Positions 33,973 to 42,624 of a DNA stretch of 64,000 nt are shown here, in pieces (within the stretch, counting starts at the first letter, position 1; each line of letters opens with the position of its first letter). The notes beneath the pieces were generated by a model. That model had not been told where the DNA came from and ran no database searches. It saw only the letters and a list, made by a program, of their open reading frames with translations. The DNA is taken from assembly GCF_003544895.1 (NCBI RefSeq), contig NZ_CP032125.1, forward strand, positions 2,556,001-2,620,000, written 5' to 3'. The position numbers and the translations under genes are program-made. The stretch is from Profundibacter amoris. GTDB taxonomy: Bacteria > Pseudomonadota > Alphaproteobacteria > Rhodobacterales > Rhodobacteraceae.

Positions 33973-34416
33973 GTGAAACAGACCGTAATTTTCGACATCG
34001 ACGGCACCCTTGCCGACATCCGCCACCGGCGCGGATTTCTGGACGGGGATCGTCCGGACTGGAACCGGTTCAACGCGGCAATGGGGGATGACACCCCGAA
34101 TGTGCCGGTGGTGACCCTGTATAAATCCCTGTGGGAAACGGGGCAGTTTGATATGGTGCTGGCCTCGGGTCGCAATGAAAAGCACCGCGCGGTTACCAAA
34201 CAATGGCTGATCTGGAATGAAATACCGTTTGGACGCATATTGATGCGGGCGGACAAGGACAACCGCGCAGATCACATCATCAAAAAGGAAATTCTGGATT
34301 TGCTGCTGGCCGAGGGACGCCAGATCGCGTTCACCGTGGATGATCGCCAACAGGTCGTCGATATGTGGCGGCGCAACGGGATCACCTGTTTGCAATGCGA
34401 TGTGGGGGATTTCTGA
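33973..34416 (+). CDS. HAD-type polynucleotide 3'-phosphatase (T4 Pnkp phosphatase-domain-like)
   Basis: A 147-residue stand-alone HAD phosphatase. The nucleophile motif FDIDGTL is at 7-13 (Asp8, Asp10), SGR at 65-67, a basic stretch DNRADHIIKKEIL at 96-108, and DDRQQVVDMWRR at 123-134 followed by GDF at the C-terminus. The last blocks closely resemble the phosphatase domain of T4 polynucleotide kinase (DDR.QVV.MWRR...GDF), which removes 3'-phosphate and 2',3'-cyclic phosphate from RNA. The GTG at 33973 is taken as start; earlier codons lie within rtcB. It occupies the place of RtcA, the end-cyclase often found after rtcB. Its probable role is to clear or reset RNA 3' ends during repair (inference). 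Confidence 0.82.
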   Translation: MKQTVIFDIDGTLADIRHRRGFLDGDRPDWNRFNAAMGDDTPNVPVVTLYKSLWETGQFDMVLASGRNEKHRAVTKQWLIWNEIPFGRILMRADKDNRADHIIKKEILDLLLAEGRQIAFTVDDRQQVVDMWRRNGITCLQCDVGDF

Positions 34417-34461
34417 AAATCGGTGACGGTCCGCAATCCGAATGCAGAACTGCGAACCGTC

Positions 34462-34860
34462 TTATTGTGCGGCGATTGCCACGGGGGCCTGCAACAGACC
34501 CGTTGCCATGGATGCCTCTTCGGCATCATTGCTTTGGGCCAGCAGCCAGCTTTGCACCTCGGCGGGGGAAAACCGTCGATCCCCCAGCGCCCGGCAGAAC
34601 CGGTCCCCCAGATCGGGATGATCCGGAAAGAACCGCAGGAACAGACGCTGTGCGGTTGCCGCGCCAATCAGGCCCAGTTCCATATGCACGTCCGCCCGAC
34701 CGGGACGGATCAGCGCCGGATCCAGCCGCTCGCGGTGGTTGGTGGTCATCACCAGTGCGCGCCCCTCCTGGGCGGCCACCCCGTCGATGGCGTTCAGCAG
34801 ACCGGAAAAACTGATCCCGCTTCGCTTCTCGCCATTGTCGCGCTGCGTGAACTGTCAATG
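34462..34860 (-). pseudogene. C-terminal remnant of a BCS1-like AAA ATPase
   Basis: The frame encodes about 133 residues of an AAA+ ATPase of the BCS1-like type: IDSS (end of Walker B), FSGLLNAIDGVAAQEGR, sensor-1 MTTNHRERLDPALIRPGRADVH (with the arginine-finger region) and a helical tail. Everything upstream of Walker B is missing, because an IS21-derived element begins at about 34860. The 5' half is not found on the other side of the element. It is convergent with the phosphatase gene. Expression from this fragment is unlikely to yield a working ATPase. Confidence 0.75.
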
Positions 34861-34979
34861 AGCGTTTAAAACTGACCCTGTTTTGGCATTTAAAAGTGAC
34901 CCACCTTTGAGGGGCAAAGCCAATAGGCGAGATGCCCTCATATAGCGAGCTCGTCTATTGGCTTTGTTTGCGCTGCGGC

Positions 34980-35110
34980 TTATTGAACGCGGCTGTTTTT
35001 GCTTTGTGCGAAGCGGAACGAGTCATTGCCGGTCTCGATGATTGAGCAATGATGCGTGACCCTATCCTTTGAGCGTGACACGTAGGTTACCGTCGCCAGT
35101 GGTTGCTCGG
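34980..35110 (-). pseudogene. istB C-terminal fragment
   Basis: In one frame the strand reads DRVTHHCSIIETGNDSFRF followed by a short tail and stop at 34980. This is the typical end of IstB ATPases of IS21 elements. It has no start and no ATPase motifs; the upstream limit is the deletion junction near 35110. Confidence 0.65.
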
Positions 35111-35129
35111 ACCAATGGCGCAATCACTG

Positions 35130-35723
35130 TCAACTCTTTGGATTGTCGATAATTACCCGACGCGGCACTCCGCCGTAAAACGATAATGCGCGCACAAATG
35201 CATCCAGCACCATCTCCTGAGATTCACCCGGATAAGCCACAATGAAAGGTTTGCGGCTATGACACAGGCGAAAATGCGCAACTTTGATCTTTTGCTCAAC
35301 GCCGCCCAGAACAACGTGCTCCTCACTCCAGTCAAATTGCAACGCATCTCCTGCTTTAAAATGCAAGGGAATATAGGCATGCAGTATTTCTGATCCATCT
35401 GCCTTCAGCGCTTTGACAAATCGACAAACCGGAGAATATGAACCGGCATATCCCTCTTCAACCAACTGCTCATAAAGCTTAACAGCGGTACGCCGTTCTC
35501 GGCGGGCCCGTTTCTGATCTTGCTCAAAAAGGCTGCGTAGGCGGTCTTCAAAACCCTGTAACTTGTGCCGAACCGGTGGTTGACTGCGCTGATAACGCGG
35601 CGGCGTTGCATCGTTCAAATACTTCTTGATCGTATTACGGGATAAACCCGTGCTCCGGCTCACAGACCGGATGCTTCGTCCATCTCGCAAAACCAAACGA
35701 CGGATCTTTGCTGCACTTTCCAT
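35130..35723 (-). pseudogene. istA N-terminal fragment (IS21 transposase)
   Basis: About 197 residues of an IS21 transposase: an N-terminal helix-turn-helix (SIRSVSRSTGLSRNTIKKYL, near residues 16-35), a coiled linker, the beginning of the DDE domain (GDALQFDWSEE with the first Asp) and RRVIIDNPKS, where the second Asp region begins and the frame ends. Full-length IstA is roughly 400-500 residues, so the protein lacks the rest of the catalytic core. The ATG at 35723 follows AGGTGATATTA. Confidence 0.8.
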
Positions 35724-35829
35724 TAATATCACCTGATCATTCTCCGCGCCCAAATACGCGGATGTTAACAAAACAGGTGGGTCAATTTTAAACGCCAATT
35801 ACCCACCCAAGTGGGTCAATTTTGCATGC

Positions 35830-36330
35830 CTATTCACATATTACTTCATTGAGATAACCCAGAATAGACTCATCATTGTTTGTGAGCCACTGAGCCGGAG
35901 AATCGAAAAAACTAACGGTTGTCGCCGCTGGATCCGTGGAAACCGCGAGAGAATATTTGAACGGCAGGTCCTTCTTGAGAAGTTCCGGATTCAACTCAGC
36001 GAACAAAATGAATTTTATTACCTCACGAAGTGCCTCTGGGGCACTAAACGCGGAAGTAAGGCGCTTACACTGGACCAGTCCTGCAGGGTCCCCATGCCTT
36101 GTCAGCCAGACATCCCGACCTTGGTCAGCTCCGGCGACCATAAGCGTAGCGTTATCGTAGTATTCTTTAGAATGCCTCAGACTGCCGAAAATGTCCCACA
36201 GAAGAAGCTCGAAAGCGGCATCTGTGAGGTTGTTAAGCGGTGCTTGCTGAACACCAGCTTCAACATCTTGAATTTTGGATACCTCGACAAGTTCACGGCT
36301 AACCTCGTCTCTGCTAAAGAACATAACCAA
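35830..36330 (-). pseudogene. Mrr-like restriction-endonuclease domain protein, truncated by the IS
   Basis: 166 residues: a short N-terminal segment, then LTDAAFELLLWDIFGS and a nuclease-like core GADQGRDVWLTRHGDPAGLVQCKR (about 68-91), which fits the Mrr-type PD-(D/E)xK pattern with Asp and QCK. After residue ~150 the frame reaches a stop exactly where the IS21-derived element begins, so the downstream part (perhaps an NTPase or effector domain) is lost. Local base composition is lower in GC than the neighbours, suggesting acquired DNA. It is a likely remnant of a defence gene; the exact family is not determined. Confidence 0.55.
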
Positions 36331-36682
36331 GCTGATCTTCTCCCCCTAAACTATTCTAAAAATTTCTTTTTTTGGGTCGCTACTTTTAGCAAACGATAGC
36401 CGTGAGTGAGCAGTGTTGCAATCTGGGATTGAGCTAATTGGGGGTATCGGCGGCGTACCGGTTTGCCATGTGATTGCGATCGAACTTTCTGTGCCCATGG
36501 AAGCGAAGACCAAACTCACAATTTCTTCTTGCCACGTTGGCCGAAATTGAGACTCACACTCCAGTTTACAACTCAGTAAACCACGAACGAAATTCGCGAT
36601 GGCAAATCTATGAGCTCGAAATGGCAATCCCTGGGGTCAAAATGGCAACACTATGGGTACGTTGTCACAGACCAGTTGCGCC
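36331..36682. other. Non-coding stretch between the Mrr-like fragment and nrdJ
   Basis: No convincing gene; a 93-codon minus-strand frame at 36346-36627 has no familiar motif and unusual composition. The right end contains a short direct repeat of AAATGGCAA (near 36620 and 36640). AT content is higher than in the neighbouring genes. Confidence 0.45.
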
Positions 36683-38944
36683 TTAACCGCATTTGCTGTG
36701 CCCGCAACTGCCGCAGGTCATGCAGCCTTCAACCATCCGCAAATCATACTGCCCGCATTTCGGACAGGCCTGTCCGCGCGGTGCGTCCAGATTGACGACT
36801 TGCGCGTGCGGGTCCGATTTCAGGCCCATGCCTTCGCCCTCGATAAATCCGGTGTGGATCATGTGCCGTTCGATCACCCCGCCAATCGCAGCCAGAATGG
36901 ACGGCACATATTTGCCCTCCATCCACGCCCCGCCACGCGGATCGAACACGGCCTTTAGCTCCTCAACCACAAAGGAAACATCCCCCCCGCGCCGGAACAC
37001 CGCTGAAATCATCCGCGTCAGGGCCACCGTCCAGGCGAAATGCTCCATGTTTTTCGAGTTGATGAACACCTCGAACGGCCGTCTGTGCCCGTTCACCACC
37101 AGATCGTTCACGGTGATATAGATCGCGTGTTCGCTCTCGGGCCATTTCAGCTTGTAGGTATTGCCTTCCAGCTCTTTGGGCCGGTCCAGCGGTTCGGATA
37201 GATAGACCACATCGGCGCCGGTATCGGCCTCGGGTGTCTTGTCAGACGTTTCGCTGACCGTCAGAACCGAGCCGGTCACATCATTGGGCCGGTAGGTGGT
37301 GCACCCCTTACAGCCGCTGTCCCAGGCCTGCATATAGACGTCCTGAAAATCGGCAAAACTGATATCTTCGGGGCAGTTAATGGTTTTCGAGATCGAACTG
37401 TCCACCCATTTCTGCGCCGCCGCCTGCATTTTGACGTGATCCAGCGGGGCCAGTGTTTGAGCGTTGACGAAATAGTCGGGCAATTCCTTGTCCCCGAATT
37501 TCTCGCGCCACAGCTGCACGGCGTAATCGACCACTTCTTCCTCGGTGCGGGTGCCGTCGTTTTGCAGCACCTTGCGGGTGTAGGCATAGGCGAACACTGG
37601 CTCGATGCCGGAACTGACATTGCCGGCATAAAGGCTGATTGTACCGGTCGGGGCGATCGAGGTCAGCAGCGCGTTGCGGATACCGTATTTGCGGATTGCA
37701 TCGCGCACATCGTCATCCATCATCTGCATGGTACCGCTGGCCAGATATTTATCTGCGTCAAACAGCGGGAAGGCGCCCTTCTCTTTAGCCAGATCAACCG
37801 AGGCCAGATAAGCGGCCCGCGCGATCTGTTTCATCCACTCTTCGGTCTGTTGCGCCGCCTGATCCGAGCCATACCGCAAGCCCACCATCAACAGCGCATC
37901 GGCAAGGCCGGTTACACCAAGGCCGATCCGCCGCTTGGCATGGGCCTCTTGCGCCTGCGCCTCTAGCGGAAAGCGGCTGGTATCGATCACATTGTCCATC
38001 ATCCGCACCGCCGTGCGCACCAGATCGTCCAGCGCTGTTTCGTCCAGCCGTGCGTTTTCCTCGAACGGATCATTGACCAGCCGCGCAAGGTTCACCGACC
38101 CCAGCAGGCACGCGCCATAGGGCGGCAAAGGTTGTTCACCGCAAGGGTTGGTCGCGGCGATGGTTTCGCAATAGGACAGGTTGTTCATCGCGTTGATCCG
38201 GTCGATGAAAATCACCCCGGGTTCGGCGAAATCATAGGTGGACTGGATGATCTGGTTCCACAAATCCCGTGCCTTCAGTGTGTGATACACCGTGTCGTTG
38301 AATTTCAAATCCCACGGGCCATCATCCTTGACCGCTTGCATGAAATCATCCGTCACCAGCACCGACAGGTTGAACATGCGCAGGCGCGCGGGGTCGCGTT
38401 TGGCGGTGATGAAATCCTGAATATCGGGGTGGTCACAGCGCATGACCGCCATCATCGCCCCGCGTCGCGATCCGGCGGACATGATGGTACGGCACATCGC
38501 GTCCCACACATCCATGAAGGAAATCGGACCCGAGGCATCGGCCCCCACCCCCTTCACATCCGCGCCCTTGGGCCGGATGGTGGAAAAATCATAGCCGATG
38601 CCACCGCCCTGCTGCATGGTTAGCGCGGCCTCTTTCAACATGTCGAAAATGCCGCCCATATCGTCGGGGATCGTGCCCATGACGAAACAGTTGAACATTG
38701 TCACGGCGCGGCCCGTGCCCGCCCCTGCGGTGATCCGGCCAGCAGGCAGGAATTTGAAATCCTGCAAGGCGTCGTAGAATTCGCCCTCGCGCGCCTCGGG
38801 GGCGTCATCGCCTTTGGCCAAGGCGCGGGCAATCCTGCGCCATGTATCCTCGACCGATTCGTCCATTACTTTGCCATCGCGACCCTTCAGGCGATACTTC
38901 ATATCCCAGATTTGTTCGGCGATTGGCGCAGAGAAACGGCTCAT
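36683..38944 (-). CDS. nrdJ: Adenosylcobalamin-dependent (class II) ribonucleotide reductase
   Basis: Makes deoxynucleotides using coenzyme B12 as radical generator, independent of oxygen. 753 residues. Visible are FLPAGRITAGAGT, the active-site NPCGEQPLPPYGACLLGSVNL block with its catalytic Cys, the radical-region ATNPCGE and IAPTGTISLYAGNVSSGIEP blocks, and a C-terminal Cys-rich tail (CPKCGQYDLRMVEGCMTCGSCG), usually involved in re-reduction. The ATG at 38944 (MSRFSAPIAEQIWDMKY) follows AGGACATCCGAAC; a frame extending to 38992 is rejected. It stands alone, divergent from the DUF1489 gene. No B12 riboswitch was recognised in the 127 bp upstream. Confidence 0.95.
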   Translation of the reverse strand: MSRFSAPIAEQIWDMKYRLKGRDGKVMDESVEDTWRRIARALAKGDDAPEAREGEFYDALQDFKFLPAGRITAGAGTGRAVTMFNCFVMGTIPDDMGGIFDMLKEAALTMQQGGGIGYDFSTIRPKGADVKGVGADASGPISFMDVWDAMCRTIMSAGSRRGAMMAVMRCDHPDIQDFITAKRDPARLRMFNLSVLVTDDFMQAVKDDGPWDLKFNDTVYHTLKARDLWNQIIQSTYDFAEPGVIFIDRINAMNNLSYCETIAATNPCGEQPLPPYGACLLGSVNLARLVNDPFEENARLDETALDDLVRTAVRMMDNVIDTSRFPLEAQAQEAHAKRRIGLGVTGLADALLMVGLRYGSDQAAQQTEEWMKQIARAAYLASVDLAKEKGAFPLFDADKYLASGTMQMMDDDVRDAIRKYGIRNALLTSIAPTGTISLYAGNVSSGIEPVFAYAYTRKVLQNDGTRTEEEVVDYAVQLWREKFGDKELPDYFVNAQTLAPLDHVKMQAAAQKWVDSSISKTINCPEDISFADFQDVYMQAWDSGCKGCTTYRPNDVTGSVLTVSETSDKTPEADTGADVVYLSEPLDRPKELEGNTYKLKWPESEHAIYITVNDLVVNGHRRPFEVFINSKNMEHFAWTVALTRMISAVFRRGGDVSFVVEELKAVFDPRGGAWMEGKYVPSILAAIGGVIERHMIHTGFIEGEGMGLKSDPHAQVVNLDAPRGQACPKCGQYDLRMVEGCMTCGSCGHSKCG

Positions 38945-39071
38945 GTTCGGATGTCCTGTTGGTGGCAGCAAGGGAGGCGACAATAGGCCCAAGACGCGTG
39001 TGGGTCAATTGTAATTGCCGCGTTTTGCCCTATGATTGCCCGAGTCGCAACATAGCACATCTTGGGGGCAC

Positions 39072-39506
39072 ATGGTGGGCAAAACCATAAATCTGGTGAA
39101 ACTCAGCGTCGGGATCGACTCGGTCGAGCACCTGCAAACCTATCGCGCCCGTATCCTGCGCGAGGGCGGACCAAAGCATCCGCGCCACATCACGCGCATG
39201 TGGCCGCGGCGCGAAAAGGAACTGCTGAACGGTGGCTCGATCTACTGGGTGATCAAGGGGGTGATCCAGTGCCGTCAACGGGTTATCCGGCTGGACGAGG
39301 TGATCGGCGAGGACGGTATCCGCCGGTGCGCCATCGTGATGGATCCGGAAATCATCCGCACCCAGTCCGCCGTGCGCCGCCCGTTTCAGGGCTGGCGTTA
39401 TCTGGAACCGGCCGACAGCCCTGCTGATCTGGGTAAGGGAGCGGTTGCCGGGGATGATCTGCCGGTGGAGCTGATGTCGGCGCTGGCGGATATCGGGGTT
39501 AGGTAA
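39072..39506 (+). CDS. DUF1489 family protein
   Basis: A 144-residue conserved alphaproteobacterial protein of unknown function. Recognisable wording includes INLVKLSVGIDSVEHL at the N-terminus, HITRMWPRREKELLNGGSIYWVIKGVIQCRQ in the middle and PFQGWRYL near the end, as in DUF1489 proteins. There is no signal peptide or membrane segment, so it is cytosolic. The ATG at 39072 (MVGKTINLVK) is used. It is divergent from nrdJ and convergent with patB; a near-perfect 28-bp palindrome lies beyond its stop. Confidence 0.85.
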   Translation: MVGKTINLVKLSVGIDSVEHLQTYRARILREGGPKHPRHITRMWPRREKELLNGGSIYWVIKGVIQCRQRVIRLDEVIGEDGIRRCAIVMDPEIIRTQSAVRRPFQGWRYLEPADSPADLGKGAVAGDDLPVELMSALADIGVR

Positions 39507-39563
39507 AGCACTGCTTTTTTCACGTAAATGGCTGTAATTACTTGGTTAAAGCATATCCTCAAT

Positions 39564-39591
39564 ATATCCACTAAACCGGTTTAATGGATAT
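39564..39591. repeat. 28-bp near-perfect palindrome in a convergent intergenic region
   Basis: Left arm ATATCCACTAAACC, right arm GGTTTAATGGATAT, with 13 of 14 positions paired and no spacer. It lies between the stop codons of the DUF1489 and patB genes. It has neither the GC-rich stem nor the T-run of a terminator. It could be a protein-binding site (the core AAACCGGTTT is LacI-operator-like), but no promoter is expected here. Confidence 0.7.
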
Positions 39592-39650
39592 GTCAGCCAA
39601 CGACAAAACCTTCACTCAACCCACGCTCTGAAAACCCACTCGTTGTCTGG

Positions 39651-40838
39651 CTATTCTTCCCGCAGGCTTTTCACCAAACGTTCCAGCGCCTTTTCCAGCC
39701 GCGCCCGCGTGCAGGCGATATTCACCCGTGCAAACCCTTCACCCTGTTTGCCGAATGCCTGCCCGCGCGTCACCGCCCAGCCTGCCTTTTGCCGCAGGAA
39801 CGTGGTTAACTCATCCGGCGACAGCCCAAGGGCGCGAAAATCCAGCCACGCCAGAAATGTGCCTTCCGGCTCAATCAATTCCACCCCGTCAATGCCCGCC
39901 AGCCGGTCCCGCATCAGTGCCAGATTGCCCGCGATATATTCCATCACGTCCTTCAACCACGGCCCGCCATCGCGATAAGCCGCCAGCATCGCGACCGAGG
40001 CAAAGCTGTTGTTCTTGTTCACCGTCAGGCGGCTGTTCTCCACCTGAAACGCCTTGCGCCTGTCCTCATCCGCAATTACCGCAAAGGCCGAGCAACAGGC
40101 GGCGATATTAAAGCTTTTGGCCGGTGACAAAGCGATGATCACATTTTGTGCGTAATCCGCCCCAAGACTGGCAAAGGGCGTGTAGTCATGTCCCGCAAAA
40201 GTCACATCGCCGTGAATTTCATCCGACACAACCAGTACCCCGTGCCGTGCGCAGATATCCCCCAGTTTCCGCAGCTCATCCCGCGTCCAGACCCGTCCAA
40301 CGGGGTTGTGGGGATTACACAAATACAACATTTTGTTGCGTGGATCAGCGACTAAAGCCTCCAGATTTTCAAAATCCATACAATACCGGCCATCCCGCAG
40401 GATCAGCGGATTTTCCACCACAACCCGCCCGTTTTCCTGCACCACATCGTAGAAATCGAAGAACACGGGTGGCTGAACGATGATCCCGCCCCCCGCATCC
40501 GTGAACAGGGACGCGGCAATCGCAAGGATGTTCAGCACATTGGGCGCGCGCAGGATATGGGCCTGATCCAGCGCCCAGCCGTGGCGGTTTTTCTGCCAGT
40601 TACATAGTGCCGGATACAGCCCCCCGGGCACAGCCTCGTAACCGAAAACCCCGTGATCCAGCCGCGCCTGCATTGCATCGCGCACCACCTGCGGGGCTTT
40701 GAAATCCATGTCGGCCACACCGGCAGCAAACAGGCCCTCGCCACCCTCGCCCAGCACCATCGGATGGACCTTCAACGCCGGAACAGCGCGCCGGTCGATT
40801 TCCTCGTCAAAATCCGTCCGCTCGCGATTGTCCGTCAT
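39651..40838 (-). CDS. patB: MalY/PatB-type aminotransferase, probable cystathionine beta-lyase
   Basis: A PLP fold-type I enzyme of 395 residues, of the MalY/PatB group, cleaving C-S bonds of cystathionine or cysteine conjugates. Visible: GVADMDFKAPQVVRDAM at the N-terminus, NPHNPVGRVW (PLP-phosphate region), VSDEIHGDVTF, and the PLP lysine block SPAKSFNIAACCSAF. It lies 14 bp upstream of the hisG start (same strand order hisS-hisZ-hisG-patB), so it may be transcribed with the histidine genes. Confidence 0.88.
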   Translation of the reverse strand: MTDNRERTDFDEEIDRRAVPALKVHPMVLGEGGEGLFAAGVADMDFKAPQVVRDAMQARLDHGVFGYEAVPGGLYPALCNWQKNRHGWALDQAHILRAPNVLNILAIAASLFTDAGGGIIVQPPVFFDFYDVVQENGRVVVENPLILRDGRYCMDFENLEALVADPRNKMLYLCNPHNPVGRVWTRDELRKLGDICARHGVLVVSDEIHGDVTFAGHDYTPFASLGADYAQNVIIALSPAKSFNIAACCSAFAVIADEDRRKAFQVENSRLTVNKNNSFASVAMLAAYRDGGPWLKDVMEYIAGNLALMRDRLAGIDGVELIEPEGTFLAWLDFRALGLSPDELTTFLRQKAGWAVTRGQAFGKQGEGFARVNIACTRARLEKALERLVKSLREE

Positions 40839-40852
40839 GGCCCATCCCTTTC

Positions 40853-41542
40853 TCAGGTCAGTTTTCCCAGAAATTCCGTTAACGTATCCCTGTCCGTATC
40901 CGACAATGCCGCCTTGCGCGAGCGAAACAATGTCGCTTGCGATTTATGTACCAGACCATCGGTCAGAATTTTCAGATGGTTGGCCCGCAGGGTTTCCCCC
41001 GAGGATGTAATATCCGCCACCGCCTCGGCGGTTTCGTTTTTCACCGTGCCTTCGGTTGCGCCCTGACTATCGACCAGTTGATAATCCGCCACCCCCTGAT
41101 CGCGCAGGAATTCCCGCACCAGCCGGTGGTATTTCGTGGCAATCCGCATCCGGAACCCGTGCGTGGCGCGAAACGCTGCTGCGGCAGCATCCAGATCGTC
41201 CAGCGTATCCACATCTACCCAGCAGTTGGGCACCGCGATGATCAGATCGGCGTGGCCGAATCCCATCAGTTGCACTTCTTCAACCTGCGTATCCCAGGCC
41301 GCCAGTTTCTCGCGCACAAGGTCCGAGCCGGTGACCCCCAGATGGATCCGTCCTGCCGCCAGTTCACGCGGGATTTCGCCGGCAGACAATAGCACCAGTT
41401 CCACACCCGTTACCCCGTCCACGGCCGCCGCATATTCGCGGTCCGATCCGGTGCGGCGCAGGCCCACGCCGCGTTTGCCGAACCAGTCAAAGGTTTTCTC
41501 CATCAAGCGCCCTTTCGAGGGCACGCCCAGTTTCACAGTCAT
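40853..41542 (-). CDS. hisG: ATP phosphoribosyltransferase, short form
   Basis: First enzyme of histidine biosynthesis: ATP + PRPP to phosphoribosyl-ATP. At 229 residues it is the short form, which lacks the C-terminal regulatory domain and needs HisZ for activity and feedback control. N-terminal GVPSKGRLMEKTF, GVTGSDLVREK, and the PRPP-binding region (EGTVKNETAEAVADITSSGETLRANHL) are intact. It overlaps the hisZ stop by 4 bp; hisZ is directly upstream, which matches the known HisG(S)-HisZ partnership. Confidence 0.95.
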   Translation of the reverse strand: MTVKLGVPSKGRLMEKTFDWFGKRGVGLRRTGSDREYAAAVDGVTGVELVLLSAGEIPRELAAGRIHLGVTGSDLVREKLAAWDTQVEEVQLMGFGHADLIIAVPNCWVDVDTLDDLDAAAAAFRATHGFRMRIATKYHRLVREFLRDQGVADYQLVDSQGATEGTVKNETAEAVADITSSGETLRANHLKILTDGLVHKSQATLFRSRKAALSDTDRDTLTEFLGKLT

Positions 41543-42624
41543 AGCGCGCCCCCCAGTTCCAGCACCAGTTCCGGGCGGATCACCCCGCCTACAGCCGGAA
41601 TACTGCGCCCCTGCCCCAGCACGCTGGTCAGCGCATCGTAGCGCCCGCCGCTGGCCACCGCCGGCAGGTCGGGGCGCGCTTCGGCGTAAAATCCGAACAC
41701 AAACCCGTCGTAATATTCCAGCGTGGTGCGCCCGTATGAGCCTTCGAAATCAAGGGCCTGCACATCGACCCCGCGCGCATCCAGCGCGGTCAGGCGGGCG
41801 TCCATCATATCCACCGCACCGGCAATGGCGGGCAGATCGACCGAAATATCCCGCAGCCGTTCCAGCACATTGTGGGATTTTTCCCGCAGGCTCAGGATAT
41901 CGTCCAGTATGCCCGCCTCGGCCTCGGAAATCGGCGGGGTGGCGGCATCTTCGCGCAAGGCGTCAATCCGCGCCGTAATCTCGGATTTTGAGCGCAAACC
42001 GATAAACGGCCCCGCCCCTTCCAGTGCGTCCTCCGCCTGCAACAAGGCCACCCGTGTTGCGGGCGGTTTTGCCTTGCCGGTATAGCGATCCAGCAGCGCG
42101 CGAAACCGTCTGGGCCGCCAGATATGGCGCAGCAATGCAGCCTTGCGCCGTTCGGTCGTCGACAGCCCGCGCACGGCAGCCATCAGGATACCCATATCCC
42201 CCGTTGCCGCCCGCAGGCCAAGCGGGGCAAGGACTTGCTGAAACAGGGCGAAAACCTCGGCATCGGCGGCGGCGGGCTTTTCGCGCTCGAACACTTCGTA
42301 GCCCACCTGCATGAATTCGCTGGGGCGGGAAATATCCTCCTCTTGCCGCCGGAAAACCTCGCCTGCATAGGTATAGCGGGCCGGCTCGGCGCCGTGTTCC
42401 ATGTGCATCTGCACCACCGGCACGGTGAAATCGGGGCGCAGCATCTGTTCCCCGCGCAGCGCGTCCGAGGTCACATAGGCGCGGGCGCGAATATCCTCGC
42501 CGTAAAGGTCCAGCAGAACACGGGCCGGTTGCAGAATGTCGGTTTCCACCCGCCGTGCGCCCTGTGCTTCAAAAAACTCTAGAATCCGCGCCGCCTGTGT
42601 GCGTGCTTTTGCCTTGGGTGTCAT
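41539..42624 (-). CDS. hisZ: ATP phosphoribosyltransferase regulatory subunit
   Basis: A histidyl-tRNA-synthetase-like protein without aminoacylation function that forms the octameric holoenzyme with short HisG and confers histidine feedback. 361 residues. It keeps the class II synthetase-like motif 2 region (ARYTYAGEVFRRQEEDISRPSEFMQVGYEVF) and a Gly-rich C-terminal block (ASGGRYDALTSVLG). It begins directly after the hisS stop and ends overlapping hisG, so hisS-hisZ-hisG is one transcription unit. Confidence 0.94.
   Translation of the reverse strand: MTPKAKARTQAARILEFFEAQGARRVETDILQPARVLLDLYGEDIRARAYVTSDALRGEQMLRPDFTVPVVQMHMEHGAEPARYTYAGEVFRRQEEDISRPSEFMQVGYEVFEREKPAAADAEVFALFQQVLAPLGLRAATGDMGILMAAVRGLSTTERRKAALLRHIWRPRRFRALLDRYTGKAKPPATRVALLQAEDALEGAGPFIGLRSKSEITARIDALREDAATPPISEAEAGILDDILSLREKSHNVLERLRDISVDLPAIAGAVDMMDARLTALDARGVDVQALDFEGSYGRTTLEYYDGFVFGFYAEARPDLPAVASGGRYDALTSVLGQGRSIPAVGGVIRPELVLELGGAL

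Larger units (their letters stand above)
34861..35823 (-). mobile_element. IS21-family element, internally deleted
   Basis: The element is bounded by repeated terminal motifs (GTTTAAAACTGACCC, TTTAAAAGTGACCCACC on the left; GGTGGGTCAATTTTAAAC, AAGTGGGTCAATTTTGCA on the right), the multiple end repeats typical of IS21 relatives. Inside are the N-terminal part of istA (35130-35723) and, on the same strand, only the C-terminal end of istB (34980 to about 35110). The middle, including most of the istA catalytic core and the istB ATPase, is deleted. No target duplication is evident, because the flanks belong to two different truncated genes. Boundaries are approximate. Confidence 0.75.

Noticed and set aside
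36346-36627. 93-codon minus-strand frame between the Mrr-like fragment and nrdJ
   Set aside because: No motif, odd composition, no good start signal.
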